This document shows positions 32,844-42,036 of a stretch of 64,000 nt of DNA, one piece after another. The notes below the pieces were generated by a model. The model made no database searches and was not told the DNA's origin. It saw only the letters and a program-made list of their open reading frames with translations. The stretch's first letter is position 1; each line of letters starts with the position of its first letter. The position numbers and the translations under genes were made by a program. The stretch is taken from NCBI RefSeq assembly GCF_003369795.1, contig NZ_CP026730.1, positions 2,480,001-2,544,000 on the forward strand, written 5' to 3'. This DNA comes from Streptomyces sp. CB09001 (GTDB lineage: Bacteria; Actinomycetota; Actinomycetes; Streptomycetales; Streptomycetaceae).

Positions 32844-33311
32844 ATGAGCGAGCGACTCCAGCCCGGGGACACGGCCCCCGCCTTCACCCTCCCGGACGCC
32901 GACGGCAACGAGGTGTCCCTGTCCGACCACAAGGGCCGCAAGGTCATCGTCTACTTCTACCCCGCCGCGCTTACCCCCGGCTGCACGAAGCAGGCCTGCG
33001 ACTTCACGGACAACCTGGAGCTGCTGACCGGCGCCGGGTACGACGTGATCGGCATCTCCCCCGACAAGCCGGAGAAGCTGGCCAAGTTCCGCGAGGCCGA
33101 GTCCCTGAAGGTCACCCTCCTCGCCGACCCGGACAAGAAGGTCCTCGACGCGTACGGCGCCTTCGGCGAGAAGAAGAACTACGGCCGCACCTACATGGGC
33201 GTCATCCGCTCCACGATCGTCGTGGACGAGGACGGCAAGGTCGAACGCGCCCTGTACAACGTCCGCGCGACGGGCCACGTAGCCAAGATCATCAAGGACC
33301 TGGGGATCTGA
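32844..33311 (+). CDS. bcp: Thioredoxin-dependent peroxiredoxin (Bcp/PrxQ)
   Basis: Peroxidase of 155 residues that reduces hydroperoxides with thioredoxin. The peroxidatic Cys sits in TPGCTKQACDF, with the resolving Cys five residues on, the PrxQ/Bcp hallmark. The rest (GISPDKPEKLAKFREAESL, then FGEKKNYGRTYMGVIRSTIVVD) follows the AhpC/TSA fold. The start follows repeat copy B by 12 bases, so the promoter may lie within or before that element. Confidence 0.93.
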   Translation: MSERLQPGDTAPAFTLPDADGNEVSLSDHKGRKVIVYFYPAALTPGCTKQACDFTDNLELLTGAGYDVIGISPDKPEKLAKFREAESLKVTLLADPDKKVLDAYGAFGEKKNYGRTYMGVIRSTIVVDEDGKVERALYNVRATGHVAKIIKDLGI

Positions 33312-33353
33312 CGGCGCTGCCCGACCAGTAGCATGGCCGGGCAGCAGCGCCGG

Positions 33354-33440
33354 GCGGCCGTGGTGGAATTGGCAGTCACGCTGGGTTTAGGTCCCAGTGG
33401 GGTAACTCCCGTGAGGGTTCGAGTCCCTCCGGCCGCACCA
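33354..33440 (+). tRNA. tRNA-Leu (anticodon UAG)
   Basis: Cloverleaf with a 7-bp acceptor stem GCGGCCG/CGGCCGC, a D-arm with TGG..GGCA, an anticodon stem CTGGG/CCCAG enclosing TTTAGGT (anticodon TAG at 33388-33390), a long variable arm and a T-arm GGGTTCGAGTCCC, ending in encoded CCA. The long variable arm fits class II tRNA-Leu. The anticodon reads CUA and CUG codons. Confidence 0.96.
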
Positions 33441-33456
33441 GTAGGTTTTCCGCTGC

Positions 33457-34059
33457 TCAGCCGAGCAGTTCCCGTACCGCCGGTACCAGTGCCCGGAACG
33501 CCTTGCCGCGGTGGCTGATCGCGTTTTTTTCCGCCGCCGTCAGTTCCGCGCAGGTGCGGGTCTCGCCGTCCGGCTGGAGGATCGGGTCGTAGCCGAAGCC
33601 GCCCGTGCCGGCGGGCTCGTGGCGGAGGGTGCCCCGCAACTGCCCCTCGACCACCCTCTCCGTACCGTCGGGCAGGGCCAGGGCCGCCGCGCAGGCGAAG
33701 TGGGCGCCCCGGTGTTCGTCGGCGATGTCGGCGATCTGGGCCAGGAGCAGGTCGAGGTTGGCCTTGTCGTCGCCGTGGCGGCCGGCCCAGCGGGCGGAGA
33801 AGATGCCGGGGGCGCCGTTCAGGACGTCGACGCAGAGGCCGGAGTCGTCGGCGACGGCGGGCAGGCCGGTGGCCCGGGCGAGGGCGTGGGCCTTGAGGAG
33901 GGCGTTCTCGGCGAAGGTGACGCCGGTTTCCTTGACGTCGGGGACGTGCGGGTAGGCGTCCGCGCCGACGAGGTCGTGGGGCAGGCCCGCGTCGGCGAGG
34001 ATGGCCCTCAGTTCGGTGATCTTGCCGGGGTTGCGGGTGGCGAGGATGAGGCGGGTCAT
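33457..34059 (-). CDS. rdgB: RdgB/HAM1 non-canonical purine NTP pyrophosphatase
   Basis: Enzyme of 200 residues that hydrolyses dITP/XTP to monophosphate, cleansing the nucleotide pool. It starts with LILATRNPGKITELRAIL, then VADDSGLCVDVLNGAPGIFSARWAG and GGFGYDPI, the conserved HAM1 motifs. It ends in AEKNAISHRGKA. ATG is chosen over a longer frame because the conserved N-terminus begins here. Convention in Streptomyces places it near rph, as here. Confidence 0.95.
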   Translation of the reverse strand: MTRLILATRNPGKITELRAILADAGLPHDLVGADAYPHVPDVKETGVTFAENALLKAHALARATGLPAVADDSGLCVDVLNGAPGIFSARWAGRHGDDKANLDLLLAQIADIADEHRGAHFACAAALALPDGTERVVEGQLRGTLRHEPAGTGGFGYDPILQPDGETRTCAELTAAEKNAISHRGKAFRALVPAVRELLG

Positions 34060-34106
34060 GGGGGTCAGTATTCCGGACCCCCCGCCCGGGCGGACCGAGC
34101 CCTCCC

Positions 34107-34511
34107 CTACGGCGTGCAGACCTTCGTCAGTTCGCCCGCCGCGTCGGTGACGGGGCTGAGGTCGGGGGTCTCGTCGCCGTTCTCGACCGAGGTGCGGACG
34201 TTGTCGACGGCCTTGCCGAGGTCGTCGACGGCCTTGTTGACGTCCGTGTTGTCGGTCTGGTCGCCGATCTTGTCGAGGTTCTTGTCGATGGCGTTGAGGG
34301 ATTCTTCCCACTGGGTGGGGTCGTCCGCGTTCTCCACGGCCTGCTGGAGTTCGGTGACGCTGTCGGCTATCGCGTCGGCCGTGCGTACGCAGTCGAGCGC
34401 CTTGTCGACGGCGTCGCAGCCGGTGGTGAGGCCGGCCGTCAGGGCGATGGTCGCCACGGTGGCGACGGCGGTGGCGGTGCGGCGAAGGCGGCGGTGGCGG
34501 CTCGCGGCCAT
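34107..34511 (-). CDS. Probable secreted or lipid-anchored helical protein
   Basis: Protein of 134 residues with a basic start (MAASRHRRLRRTA), a hydrophobic segment (VATVATIALTAGLTTG) and a Cys at the end of it (TTGC), so it is a possible lipoprotein with a less usual lipobox. The mature part is helical and Asp/Asn-rich, with VDDLGKAVDNVR. No catalytic motif is visible. The function is unknown. It lies between rdgB and rph. Confidence 0.75.
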   Translation of the reverse strand: MAASRHRRLRRTATAVATVATIALTAGLTTGCDAVDKALDCVRTADAIADSVTELQQAVENADDPTQWEESLNAIDKNLDKIGDQTDNTDVNKAVDDLGKAVDNVRTSVENGDETPDLSPVTDAAGELTKVCTP

Positions 34512-34668
34512 GGGTCTCGGTCCTCCCCTTGGGACAGGGCCGGGCGGCCCGTGTGCGGTGCGGCGCCGGGCGTACGGCAAGGTCTGCCGTACGCCCGTGG
34601 TGCTGTACTGCTAGGGACGCGTGTTCGGGCGGCCCAGTTGCCTGCCGTTGGCGTTCCCTTTACTCGCT

Positions 34669-35406
<738 letters not shown>

Positions 35407-35432
35407 GCGGGTGAGCCTAGCGGCCCATGGGG

Positions 35433-35465
35433 AAGGGGCCTGTCCCGGAGTGGGAAAGGCCCCTT
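35433..35465 (-). terminator. Terminator after nagF
   Basis: AAGGGGCC and GGCCCCTT are 8-bp inverted arms with a 17-base loop, located 18 bases after the nagF stop on the minus strand. It precedes rph on the same strand and may limit read-through. Confidence 0.6.
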
Positions 35466-35482
35466 GCCGGTGAGCCGGTGGC

Positions 35483-35716
35483 TCACATCATGTCTTCGAT
35501 TTCCGCCGCGATCGGGTCGGCGTCGGTGCCGATGACGACCTGGATGGCGGTGCCCATCTTGACGACGCCGTGGGCGCCGGCGGCCTTGAGGGCGGCGTCG
35601 TTGACCAGCGCGGGGTCGTTGACCTCGGTGCGGAGTCGGGTGATGCAGCCTTCGATCTCGTCGATGTTGTCGATGCCGCCGAGGCCGGCGACGATCTTTT
35701 CAGCCTTGCTGGCCAT
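35483..35716 (-). CDS. nagF: PTS N-acetylglucosamine-specific EIIB (NagF)
   Basis: Soluble domain protein of 77 residues. It receives the phosphoryl group on the Cys in IEGCITRLR, the EIIB motif of the glucose/GlcNAc family, following [10 protein letters not shown]. It pairs with the membrane EIIC subunits NagE1/NagE2 to phosphorylate N-acetylglucosamine on import. The gene is divergent from nagE1 with a dre operator between, as known in S. coelicolor. Confidence 0.94.
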   Translation of the reverse strand: MASKAEKIVAGLGGIDNIDEIEGCITRLRTEVNDPALVNDAALKAAGAHGVVKMGTAIQVVIGTDADPIAAEIEDMM

Positions 35717-35833
35717 GTTCGTTCTCCCTGATCCGGACCGCTTTGTCGCAGTAACCCACAGTTGGCCCAACTTCGCGAGCGGTCATGCGGTGTGTACCGA
35801 ATGATGGCGTCACGGCGGCTGAGCCGTCTGTCA

Positions 35834-35849
35834 ACTGGTCTACACCAGT
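35834..35849. promoter_or_regulatory. dre operator between nagF and nagE1
   Basis: ACTGGTCTACACCAGT matches the DasR-responsive element consensus A(C/G)TGGTCTAGACCA(C/G)T at 15 of 16 positions. DasR represses chitin/GlcNAc genes until glucosamine-6-phosphate appears. Its position, 26 bases before the nagE1 start and 118 before nagF, lets it control both genes. Confidence 0.88.
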
Positions 35850-35874
35850 GTACCGGCGACCGGATGGAGACCGG

Positions 35875-37170
35875 ATGAGTGCCGACAGTGCGGTCGGTCC
35901 CGCGCGCGCCCGCTGGAACAAGGCGTTCCAAGGGTTGCAGAAGATGGGTCGTTCCCTTCAGTTGCCCATCGCGGTCCTGCCCGCCGCCGGCATTCTCAAC
36001 CGGCTGGGGCAGCCGGACGTGTTCGGGGACGACGGTCTGGGCTGGACGAACGTCTCGAAGGTGATGACGGGCGCGGGCGGTGCGCTGCTCGACGGGTCGC
36101 TGGGGCTGCCGCTGCTGTTCTGTGTGGGCGTGGCCATCGGGATGGCGAAGAAGGCGGACGGTTCGACGGCGCTCGCGGCGGTGGCGGGGTTCCTCGTCTA
36201 CTACAACGTGCTGCGGCAGTTTCCGGAGGACTGTCCGGAGGGGTCGAAGGTGGTCCCGCAGGTCGGTTGCCAGGTGACCGACGGTTCGGGGGAGGTGACG
36301 GCGTTCGTCTTCCAGAATCCGGGGGTGTTCGGCGGCATCGTGATGGGGTTGCTGACGGCGTACTTCTGGCAGCGTTTCCACCGGACGAGGCTGGTGGACT
36401 GGCTGGGCTTCTTCAACGGCCGCCGGCTGGTGCCGATCATCATGGCGTTCGTGGCGATCGTGTTCGCGGCGCTGTGCCTGTGGGTGTGGCCGCCGATCGG
36501 TGACGCGCTGGAGAGTTTCAGCGACTGGATGACCGGGATCGGCGCGTGGGGCGCGGGTGTGTTCGGTCTGGCGAACCGGGCGTTGCTGGTGATCGGTCTG
36601 CATCAGTTCCTGAACGTGCCGATGTGGTTCCAGTTCGGTTCGTACACGAAGCCGGACGGCACGGTGGTGCACGGTGACATCAACATGTTCCTGGCGGGCG
36701 ATCCGGACGCGGGACAGTTCACGACGGGCTTCTTCCCGATCATGATGTTCGCGCTGCCGGCGGCGGCGTTGGCGATCACGCACTGCGCGAAGCCGAACCG
36801 GCGCAAGGAGGTCGGCGGTCTGATGCTGTCGGTGGGGCTGACGTCGTTCGTGACGGGGATCACGGAGCCGCTGGAGTACTCGTTCCTGTTCATCGCGCCG
36901 TTGCTGTACGCGGCGCACGCGGTGCTGACGGGTGTGTCGATGGCGGTGACGTGGGCGCTGGGGGTGAAGGACGGGTTCAGCTTCTCGGCGGGGCTGATCG
37001 ACTACGTCATCAACTGGAACCTGGCGACCAAGCCGTGGCTGATCATTCCGATCGGGCTGTGTTTCGCGGTGGTGTACTACGTGGTCTTCCGGTTCGCGAT
37101 CACGAAGTTCGATCTGAAGACTCCGGGGCGGGAGGCTGACGAAGAGGTGGAGGACGTCACCAAGGTGTAG
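35875..37170 (+). CDS. nagE1: PTS N-acetylglucosamine EIIC permease (NagE1)
   Basis: Membrane subunit of 431 residues with about ten helices. It starts FQGLQKMGRSLQLPIAVLPAAGILNRLG, has KKADGSTALAAVAGFLVYYNVL and the conserved GITEP sugar-binding motif (TSFVTGITEPLEY). It carries no EIIB domain; that is nagF. A paralogue (NagE2) follows. GGAGACCGG precedes the ATG at 35875, downstream of the dre site; the upstream extension would translate the operator and was rejected. Confidence 0.94.
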   Translation: MSADSAVGPARARWNKAFQGLQKMGRSLQLPIAVLPAAGILNRLGQPDVFGDDGLGWTNVSKVMTGAGGALLDGSLGLPLLFCVGVAIGMAKKADGSTALAAVAGFLVYYNVLRQFPEDCPEGSKVVPQVGCQVTDGSGEVTAFVFQNPGVFGGIVMGLLTAYFWQRFHRTRLVDWLGFFNGRRLVPIIMAFVAIVFAALCLWVWPPIGDALESFSDWMTGIGAWGAGVFGLANRALLVIGLHQFLNVPMWFQFGSYTKPDGTVVHGDINMFLAGDPDAGQFTTGFFPIMMFALPAAALAITHCAKPNRRKEVGGLMLSVGLTSFVTGITEPLEYSFLFIAPLLYAAHAVLTGVSMAVTWALGVKDGFSFSAGLIDYVINWNLATKPWLIIPIGLCFAVVYYVVFRFAITKFDLKTPGREADEEVEDVTKV

Positions 37171-37210
37171 ACCGGTTTCCTTCCTCACGTACCCTTTGAG
37201 GGTGGTCTCG

Positions 37211-37245
37211 CGAAGGCCCCCGGACCGTCGGTCCGGGGGCCTTCG
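37211..37245 (+). terminator. Terminator after nagE1
   Basis: CGAAGGCCCCCGGACC and GGTCCGGGGGCCTTCG are perfect 16-bp arms with a 3-base loop, 40 bases after the nagE1 stop. This separates nagE1 from nagE2. Confidence 0.88.
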
Positions 37246-37348
37246 CCGCGCCCTCGCACGTGCGTGAGCAGGGGACTTGGCCGGGTACTGCGCGTAGCGG
37301 TCCGGTCGCGGAATCACGGGTTCCTTACGCCGCCTTCATCGTGCTACA

Positions 37349-37381
37349 ACAGGTCTACACCACTGAGTGGTGTAGACCACC
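37349..37381. promoter_or_regulatory. Double dre-like operator upstream of nagE2
   Basis: ACAGGTCTACACCACT and AGTGGTGTAGACCACC each match the dre consensus with two mismatches and face each other. Together GGTCTACACCAC and GTGGTGTAGACC make a perfect 12-bp inverted repeat around TGA (37352-37378). The site ends 17 bases before the nagE2 start, where DasR would block transcription. Confidence 0.82.
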
Positions 37382-37397
37382 ACCCGATGGAGGAAGC

Positions 37398-38648
37398 ATG
37401 AGCACCGCCACCGACACGGCGGCCCCCGCAAAGAAGCGGGGATCCGGTCTTTTCCAGGGGCTGCAGAAGGTAGGACGCAGCCTCCAGCTCCCGATCGCCG
37501 TTCTCCCGGCGGCGGGCATCATGGTCCGCCTCGGTCAGCCGGACATCTTCGGCGCGGACGGCCTCGGCTGGGACAAGGTCGCCGCCGTCTTCAACAACGC
37601 GGGCGGTGCTCTCACCGGCTCGCTGCCGATCCTGTTCTGCATAGGCGTGGCCATCGGCTTCGCCAAGAAGGCCGACGGCTCGACCGCGCTGGCCGCGGTG
37701 GTCGGCTTCCTCGTCTACAGCAAGGTGCTCGAGGCCTTCCCGGTCACCGAGGCGGTGGTCCAGGACGGTGCGGACGTCGCCGCGACGTACAACGACCCCG
37801 GTGTGCTCGGCGGCATCATCATGGGGCTTCTCGCCGCCGTGCTGTGGCAGCGGTACCACCGCAAGAAGCTGGTGGACTGGCTCGGCTTCTTCAACGGCCG
37901 GCGTCTGGTGCCGATCATCATGGCCTTCGTCGGCATCGTCGTGGGTGTCTTCTTCGGTCTGGTCTGGGAGCCCATCGGCGACGGCATCTCGAACTTCGGT
38001 GAGTGGATGACCGGCCTCGGCTCCGGCGGCGCGGCCCTCTTCGGTGGCGTGAACCGCGCGCTGATCCCGGTCGGCATGCACCAGTTCGTGAACACGGTGG
38101 CCTGGTTCCAGCTCGGCGACTTCACCAACTCCGCCGGTGACGTGGTGCACGGTGACATCACCCGCTTCCTGGCCGGTGACCCCTCCGCCGGCATCTTCCA
38201 GTCGGGCTTCTTCCCGATCATGATGTTCGGTCTGCCGGCCGCCGCGCTGGCCATGGCGCACACCGCCCGCCCGGAGCGCCGCAAGGCCGTCCTCGGCATG
38301 ATGCTGTCGCTGGCCGCGACCTCGTTCGTCACGGGTGTGACCGAGCCGATCGAGTTCTCGTTCATGTTCATCGCGCCGGTCCTGTACGTGCTGCACGCGG
38401 TGCTGACCGCCGTGTCGATGGCCGTGACGTGGGGCCTGGGTGTGCACGCCGGGTTCAACTTCTCGGCCGGTGCCATCGACTACGCGCTGAACTGGCACCT
38501 CGCCACCAAGCCATGGCTGATCATCCCGATCGGTCTGGTGTTCGCGGCGATCTACTACGTGACGTTCCGCTTCGCGATCGTCAAGTTCAACCTCAAGACC
38601 CCGGGCCGCGAGCCCGAGGAGGAGATCGAGGACCTCACCAAGGCGTGA
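37398..38648 (+). CDS. nagE2: PTS N-acetylglucosamine EIIC permease (NagE2)
   Basis: Membrane subunit of 416 residues, paralogue of NagE1 (shared LQKVGRSLQLPIAVLPAAGI, KKADGSTALAAVVGFLVY and the GVTEP motif). In S. coelicolor NagE2 is reported as the main GlcNAc permease, working with NagF. GGAGGAAGC precedes the ATG. It has its own operator and terminator, so it is a monocistronic gene. The gene pair arose by duplication. Confidence 0.94.
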   Translation: MSTATDTAAPAKKRGSGLFQGLQKVGRSLQLPIAVLPAAGIMVRLGQPDIFGADGLGWDKVAAVFNNAGGALTGSLPILFCIGVAIGFAKKADGSTALAAVVGFLVYSKVLEAFPVTEAVVQDGADVAATYNDPGVLGGIIMGLLAAVLWQRYHRKKLVDWLGFFNGRRLVPIIMAFVGIVVGVFFGLVWEPIGDGISNFGEWMTGLGSGGAALFGGVNRALIPVGMHQFVNTVAWFQLGDFTNSAGDVVHGDITRFLAGDPSAGIFQSGFFPIMMFGLPAAALAMAHTARPERRKAVLGMMLSLAATSFVTGVTEPIEFSFMFIAPVLYVLHAVLTAVSMAVTWGLGVHAGFNFSAGAIDYALNWHLATKPWLIIPIGLVFAAIYYVTFRFAIVKFNLKTPGREPEEEIEDLTKA

Positions 38649-38670
38649 GCCCCGGCCGTACGGCGTGACG

Positions 38671-38703
38671 AAGGCCCCGGAACCGCGAAGGTTCCGGGGC
38701 CTT
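38671..38703 (+). terminator. Terminator after nagE2
   Basis: AAGGCCCCGGAAC and GTTCCGGGGCCTT are perfect 13-bp arms with a 7-base loop, followed by TTGC. It lies between convergent nagE2 and the metallohydrolase gene and can serve both. Confidence 0.88.
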
Positions 38704-38732
38704 TGCGCTGCTGTGCGGTGGGTGTCGCCGGC

Positions 38733-39485
38733 TCAGATCTCGTACACCGCGCCCGCGGTGGCGACCTCCACCGCCCCGTCGTACACCTCGCGCGCGTCGG
38801 CCAGGTTGACCGCGGGATCGGTCCACGGGGGGATGTGGGTGAGCACCAGGCGCCGGGCGCCGGCCCGGTCCGCGCTCTCGCCCGCCTCGCGTCCGTTGAG
38901 GTGCAGGTCGGGGATGTTCTCCTTGCCGTGCGTGAAGGCGGCCTCGCACAGGAACAGGTCGGTGTCGCGGGCGAGTTCGTCCAGCACGGGGGTGACGCCC
39001 GTGTCGCCGGAGTACGTCAGGGACCGGCCGCCGTGCTCGACGCGGACGGCGTAGGCCTCCACGGGGTGGGCGACGCGCTCGGTGTGCACGGTGAACGGGC
39101 CGACCTCGAAGGTGGACGGCTTGACCGTGTGGAAGTCGAACACCTCGCTCATGGAGGAGGCGGACGGGGTGTCGGCGTAGGCGGTGGTCAGCCGGTGCTC
39201 GGTGCCCTCGGGTCCGTAGACCGGGAGCGGGGCGCAGCGGCCGCCGTCGTGCCGGTAGTAGCGCGCCACGAAGTAGGCGCACATGTCGATGCAGTGGTCG
39301 GCGTGCAGATGGCTGAGGAAGATCGCGTCGAGGTCGTAGAGACCGCAGTGGCGCTGCAGCTCGCCGAGGGCGCCGTTGCCCATGTCGAGGAGCAGCCGGA
39401 AGCCGTCGGCCTCGACGAGGTAGCTCGAGCAGGCCGATTCCGCGGACGGGAACGACCCCGAGCAGCCGACGACGGTGAGCTTCAT
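38733..39485 (-). CDS. MBL-fold metallohydrolase
   Basis: Protein of 250 residues of the metallo-beta-lactamase fold, in the RNase Z/cyclic phosphodiesterase-like branch. It starts LTVVGCSGSFPSAESACSSYLVEADG, with the zinc motif LSHLHADH (HxHxDH), a distal SGDTG and a final HIPPW. The substrate is unknown. ATG at 39485 is supported by GGAGG upstream. It lies between the PTS genes and the cysteine genes. Confidence 0.9.
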   Translation of the reverse strand: MKLTVVGCSGSFPSAESACSSYLVEADGFRLLLDMGNGALGELQRHCGLYDLDAIFLSHLHADHCIDMCAYFVARYYRHDGGRCAPLPVYGPEGTEHRLTTAYADTPSASSMSEVFDFHTVKPSTFEVGPFTVHTERVAHPVEAYAVRVEHGGRSLTYSGDTGVTPVLDELARDTDLFLCEAAFTHGKENIPDLHLNGREAGESADRAGARRLVLTHIPPWTDPAVNLADAREVYDGAVEVATAGAVYEI

Positions 39486-39689
39486 GAAGCAGAAACCTCC
39501 GCTGGCGCGTGTGGAGAGACGGGGGTCGTGCGGTCCGTCGAGCGTAAGGCGCAAAACCTGCGGTCGCTCCTCCGCCAGGGGCCGTTGTGGGCGAACTCAC
39601 CTGCGGGATCACCGGTTCGGCTGGACGCGGGGCGCGCGGGGTACTCGAAGGGGCGCGCGGCCGGGGCGCGCGCCGGTACCGTCGTCGGT

Positions 39690-39848
39690 ATGGACACGTC
39701 CTGGTGGCTCGTCTTCGCGGCGGTGGTGCTGCTCGCGCTCGTAGCGACGGTCGTCGACGGCTGGGGCCGGGGCCGGCGGCCCCGTGGCCGCGGGCGGCGT
39801 CCCCGGGGGTGGCGGGACGAAGACGGCGGGCGGGGGCCCGGGGACTGA
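39690..39848 (+). CDS. Small membrane protein, hypothetical
   Basis: Possible 52-residue protein with one membrane helix (WWLVFAAVVLLALVATVV) followed by an Arg/Gly-rich basic tail. The composition and the position just before a strong bidirectional hairpin suggest a real small gene, but no clear ribosome site is seen. Conservation is the missing evidence. Confidence 0.45.
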   Translation: MDTSWWLVFAAVVLLALVATVVDGWGRGRRPRGRGRRPRGWRDEDGGRGPGD

Positions 39849-39849
39849 C

Positions 39850-39881
39850 GCACCCCCGCGGCGCGTACGCCGCGGGGGTGC
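39850..39881. terminator. Bidirectional terminator before cysM
   Basis: GCACCCCCGCGGCG and CGCCGCGGGGGTGC are perfect 14-bp arms around CGTA. It lies between the small plus-strand frame and the end of cysM, 57 bases from the cysM stop. Confidence 0.8.
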
Positions 39882-39937
39882 CTCGGTGTGGTCCGCGGGG
39901 TTCCCCGCGCCACCGAACGGGGGCGCGGGAGGAACCG

Positions 39938-40894
<957 letters not shown>

Positions 40895-41173
40895 TCAGGC
40901 CGTGCCACCGGCGACCGCCGGCAGGATCGTGATGCTGTCGCCGTCGGACAGCTTGGTGTCGATGCCGTCGAGGAAGCGGACGTCCTCGTCGTTCAGGTAG
41001 ACGTTGACGAAGCGGCGGAGCTGCTCGCCGTCGACGATGCGGGCCTGGATGCCCGTGTGCCGGCTCTCGAGGTCGGCGAAGAGCTTGGCGAGGGTGTCCC
41101 CGGTGCCCTGCACCGCCTTCTGGCCGTCGGTGTACTGGCGGAGGATGGTCGGGATGCGGACCTCGATGGCCAT
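40895..41173 (-). CDS. cysO: Sulfur-carrier protein CysO (ThiS/MoaD-like)
   Basis: Ubiquitin-fold sulfur carrier of 92 residues, IEVRIPTILRQYTDGQKAV ... FVNVYLNDEDVRFLDG ... DSITILPAVAGGTA. The C-terminus is GG followed by Thr-Ala, two residues past the Gly-Gly that normally forms the thiocarboxylate. In the pathway CysO carries sulfide, CysM adds the serine skeleton and Mec releases cysteine. Here an extra trimming step may be needed first. It is the first gene of the pair cysO-cysM. Confidence 0.92.
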   Translation of the reverse strand: MAIEVRIPTILRQYTDGQKAVQGTGDTLAKLFADLESRHTGIQARIVDGEQLRRFVNVYLNDEDVRFLDGIDTKLSDGDSITILPAVAGGTA

Positions 41174-41272
41174 GGCTGAGGGCTCCTGTCGGAAGTTTGT
41201 CGTGGGTTCTGAGGGCGCGCGGCGGCACACGTCAGCACGCCGCGGCACACGGCCGTACGGCGGCGACGAAGA

Positions 41273-41368
41273 TCAACAGATGGCGCTTTTCAGCCTGCAC
41301 AGGTCGACGTGCAGCCGCGCCACGAGCAGCGTGCCCGGCGCCTTTTCGCTCACGTCGAGAAGAACCAT
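41273..41368 (-). CDS. Cys-containing putative leader peptide
   Basis: Peptide of 31 residues, MVLLDVSEKAPGTL then LVARLHVDLCRLKSAIC. The RLHVDLCRLxSAIC ending matches the putative leader peptides found before sulfur genes in Streptomyces. The two Cys codons near the end could report on Cys-tRNA supply. It precedes cysO by 99 bases. No ribosome site is present, but TACGAT lies six bases before the ATG, which would make the transcript leaderless. Confidence 0.8.
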   Translation of the reverse strand: MVLLDVSEKAPGTLLVARLHVDLCRLKSAIC

Positions 41369-41374
41369 GGGCTC

Positions 41375-41380
41375 ATCGTA
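41375..41380 (-). promoter_or_regulatory. -10 element implying a leaderless leader-peptide mRNA
   Basis: On the minus strand TACGAT fits TAnnnT and ends six bases before the ATG, so transcription would start at the A of the start codon. No convincing -35 was seen. Leaderless Cys-rich leader ORFs with this layout have been described in mycobacteria. Confidence 0.6.
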
Positions 41381-41447
41381 TCGATTCCCGACCCGACTTC
41401 CCGAGTGTGATCTCACCTGGTGGACCAATTCCGTCCGAAGTTCGAGA

Positions 41448-41870
41448 TCAGTACGCCTCGACGACCTTGACCTCCTCCTCCGTGACCTCGCCCTCCACGA
41501 TGCGGAACGAGCGGAACTGGAACTCGCCGGCACCGTCGGTGTCCGCGGTGGAGACGAGGACGTAGTGGGCGCCGGGCTCGTTGGCGTAGGTGATGTCGGT
41601 GCGGGAGGGGTGGGCCTCGGTGGCCGTGTGGGAGTGGTAGATGACCACCGGTTCCTCGTCGCGGTCGTCCATCTCGCGGTAGAGCTTGAGAAGGTCCTGC
41701 GAGTCGAACTCGTAGAACGTGGGCGAGCGGGCGGCGTTGAGCATCGGGATGAACCGCTCGGGGCGGCCCTCGCCGACGGGGCCGGCCACCACGCCGCACG
41801 CCTCGTCGGGGTGGTCCTCGCGCGCGTGGGCGACGATCTGGTCGTACAGGGCCTGTGTGATGGTCAGCAT
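41448..41870 (-). CDS. mec: JAMM/MPN+ zinc protease (Mec type)
   Basis: Protein of 140 residues with the JAMM metalloprotease motif: the Glu in HPDEACGVVAG and HSHTATEAHPSRTD (HxH-x7-PSxxD, zinc ligands). In the CysO/CysM pathway this enzyme cleaves cysteine from the CysO C-terminus. It lies upstream of the leader peptide on the same strand; 79 bp separates them. Start ATG at 41870; a longer frame has no support. Confidence 0.92.
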   Translation of the reverse strand: MLTITQALYDQIVAHAREDHPDEACGVVAGPVGEGRPERFIPMLNAARSPTFYEFDSQDLLKLYREMDDRDEEPVVIYHSHTATEAHPSRTDITYANEPGAHYVLVSTADTDGAGEFQFRSFRIVEGEVTEEEVKVVEAY

Positions 41871-41889
41871 GCGGCCAGGATAGACAGAC

Positions 41890-41926
41890 GGGCCCGCCCG
41901 TACCGATGGGCGGTACGGGCGGGCCC
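41890..41926 (-). terminator. Hairpin between permease and mec genes
   Basis: GGGCCCGCCCGTACCG and CGGTACGGGCGGGCCC are perfect 16-bp arms around a 5-base loop. It follows the amino acid permease stop by about 110 bases on its strand and precedes mec by 19 bases, so it likely ends the permease transcript. Confidence 0.78.
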
Positions 41927-42036
41927 ACATGCCGGACATCCTGAGCGGTGGCCGTGCCGGGTGCCACGAGCACCCCGTGCGGCCGGACGTCCGCGGTGCG
42001 CGCGAAGGCGCTGGTCGGCGGTGGCCGGCGGGTCCG

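Noticed and set aside
33354..33440. tRNA-Leu as an integration site for a mobile element
   Set aside because: No integrase and no duplicated tRNA 3' end were seen nearby; the flanking genes are core genes.
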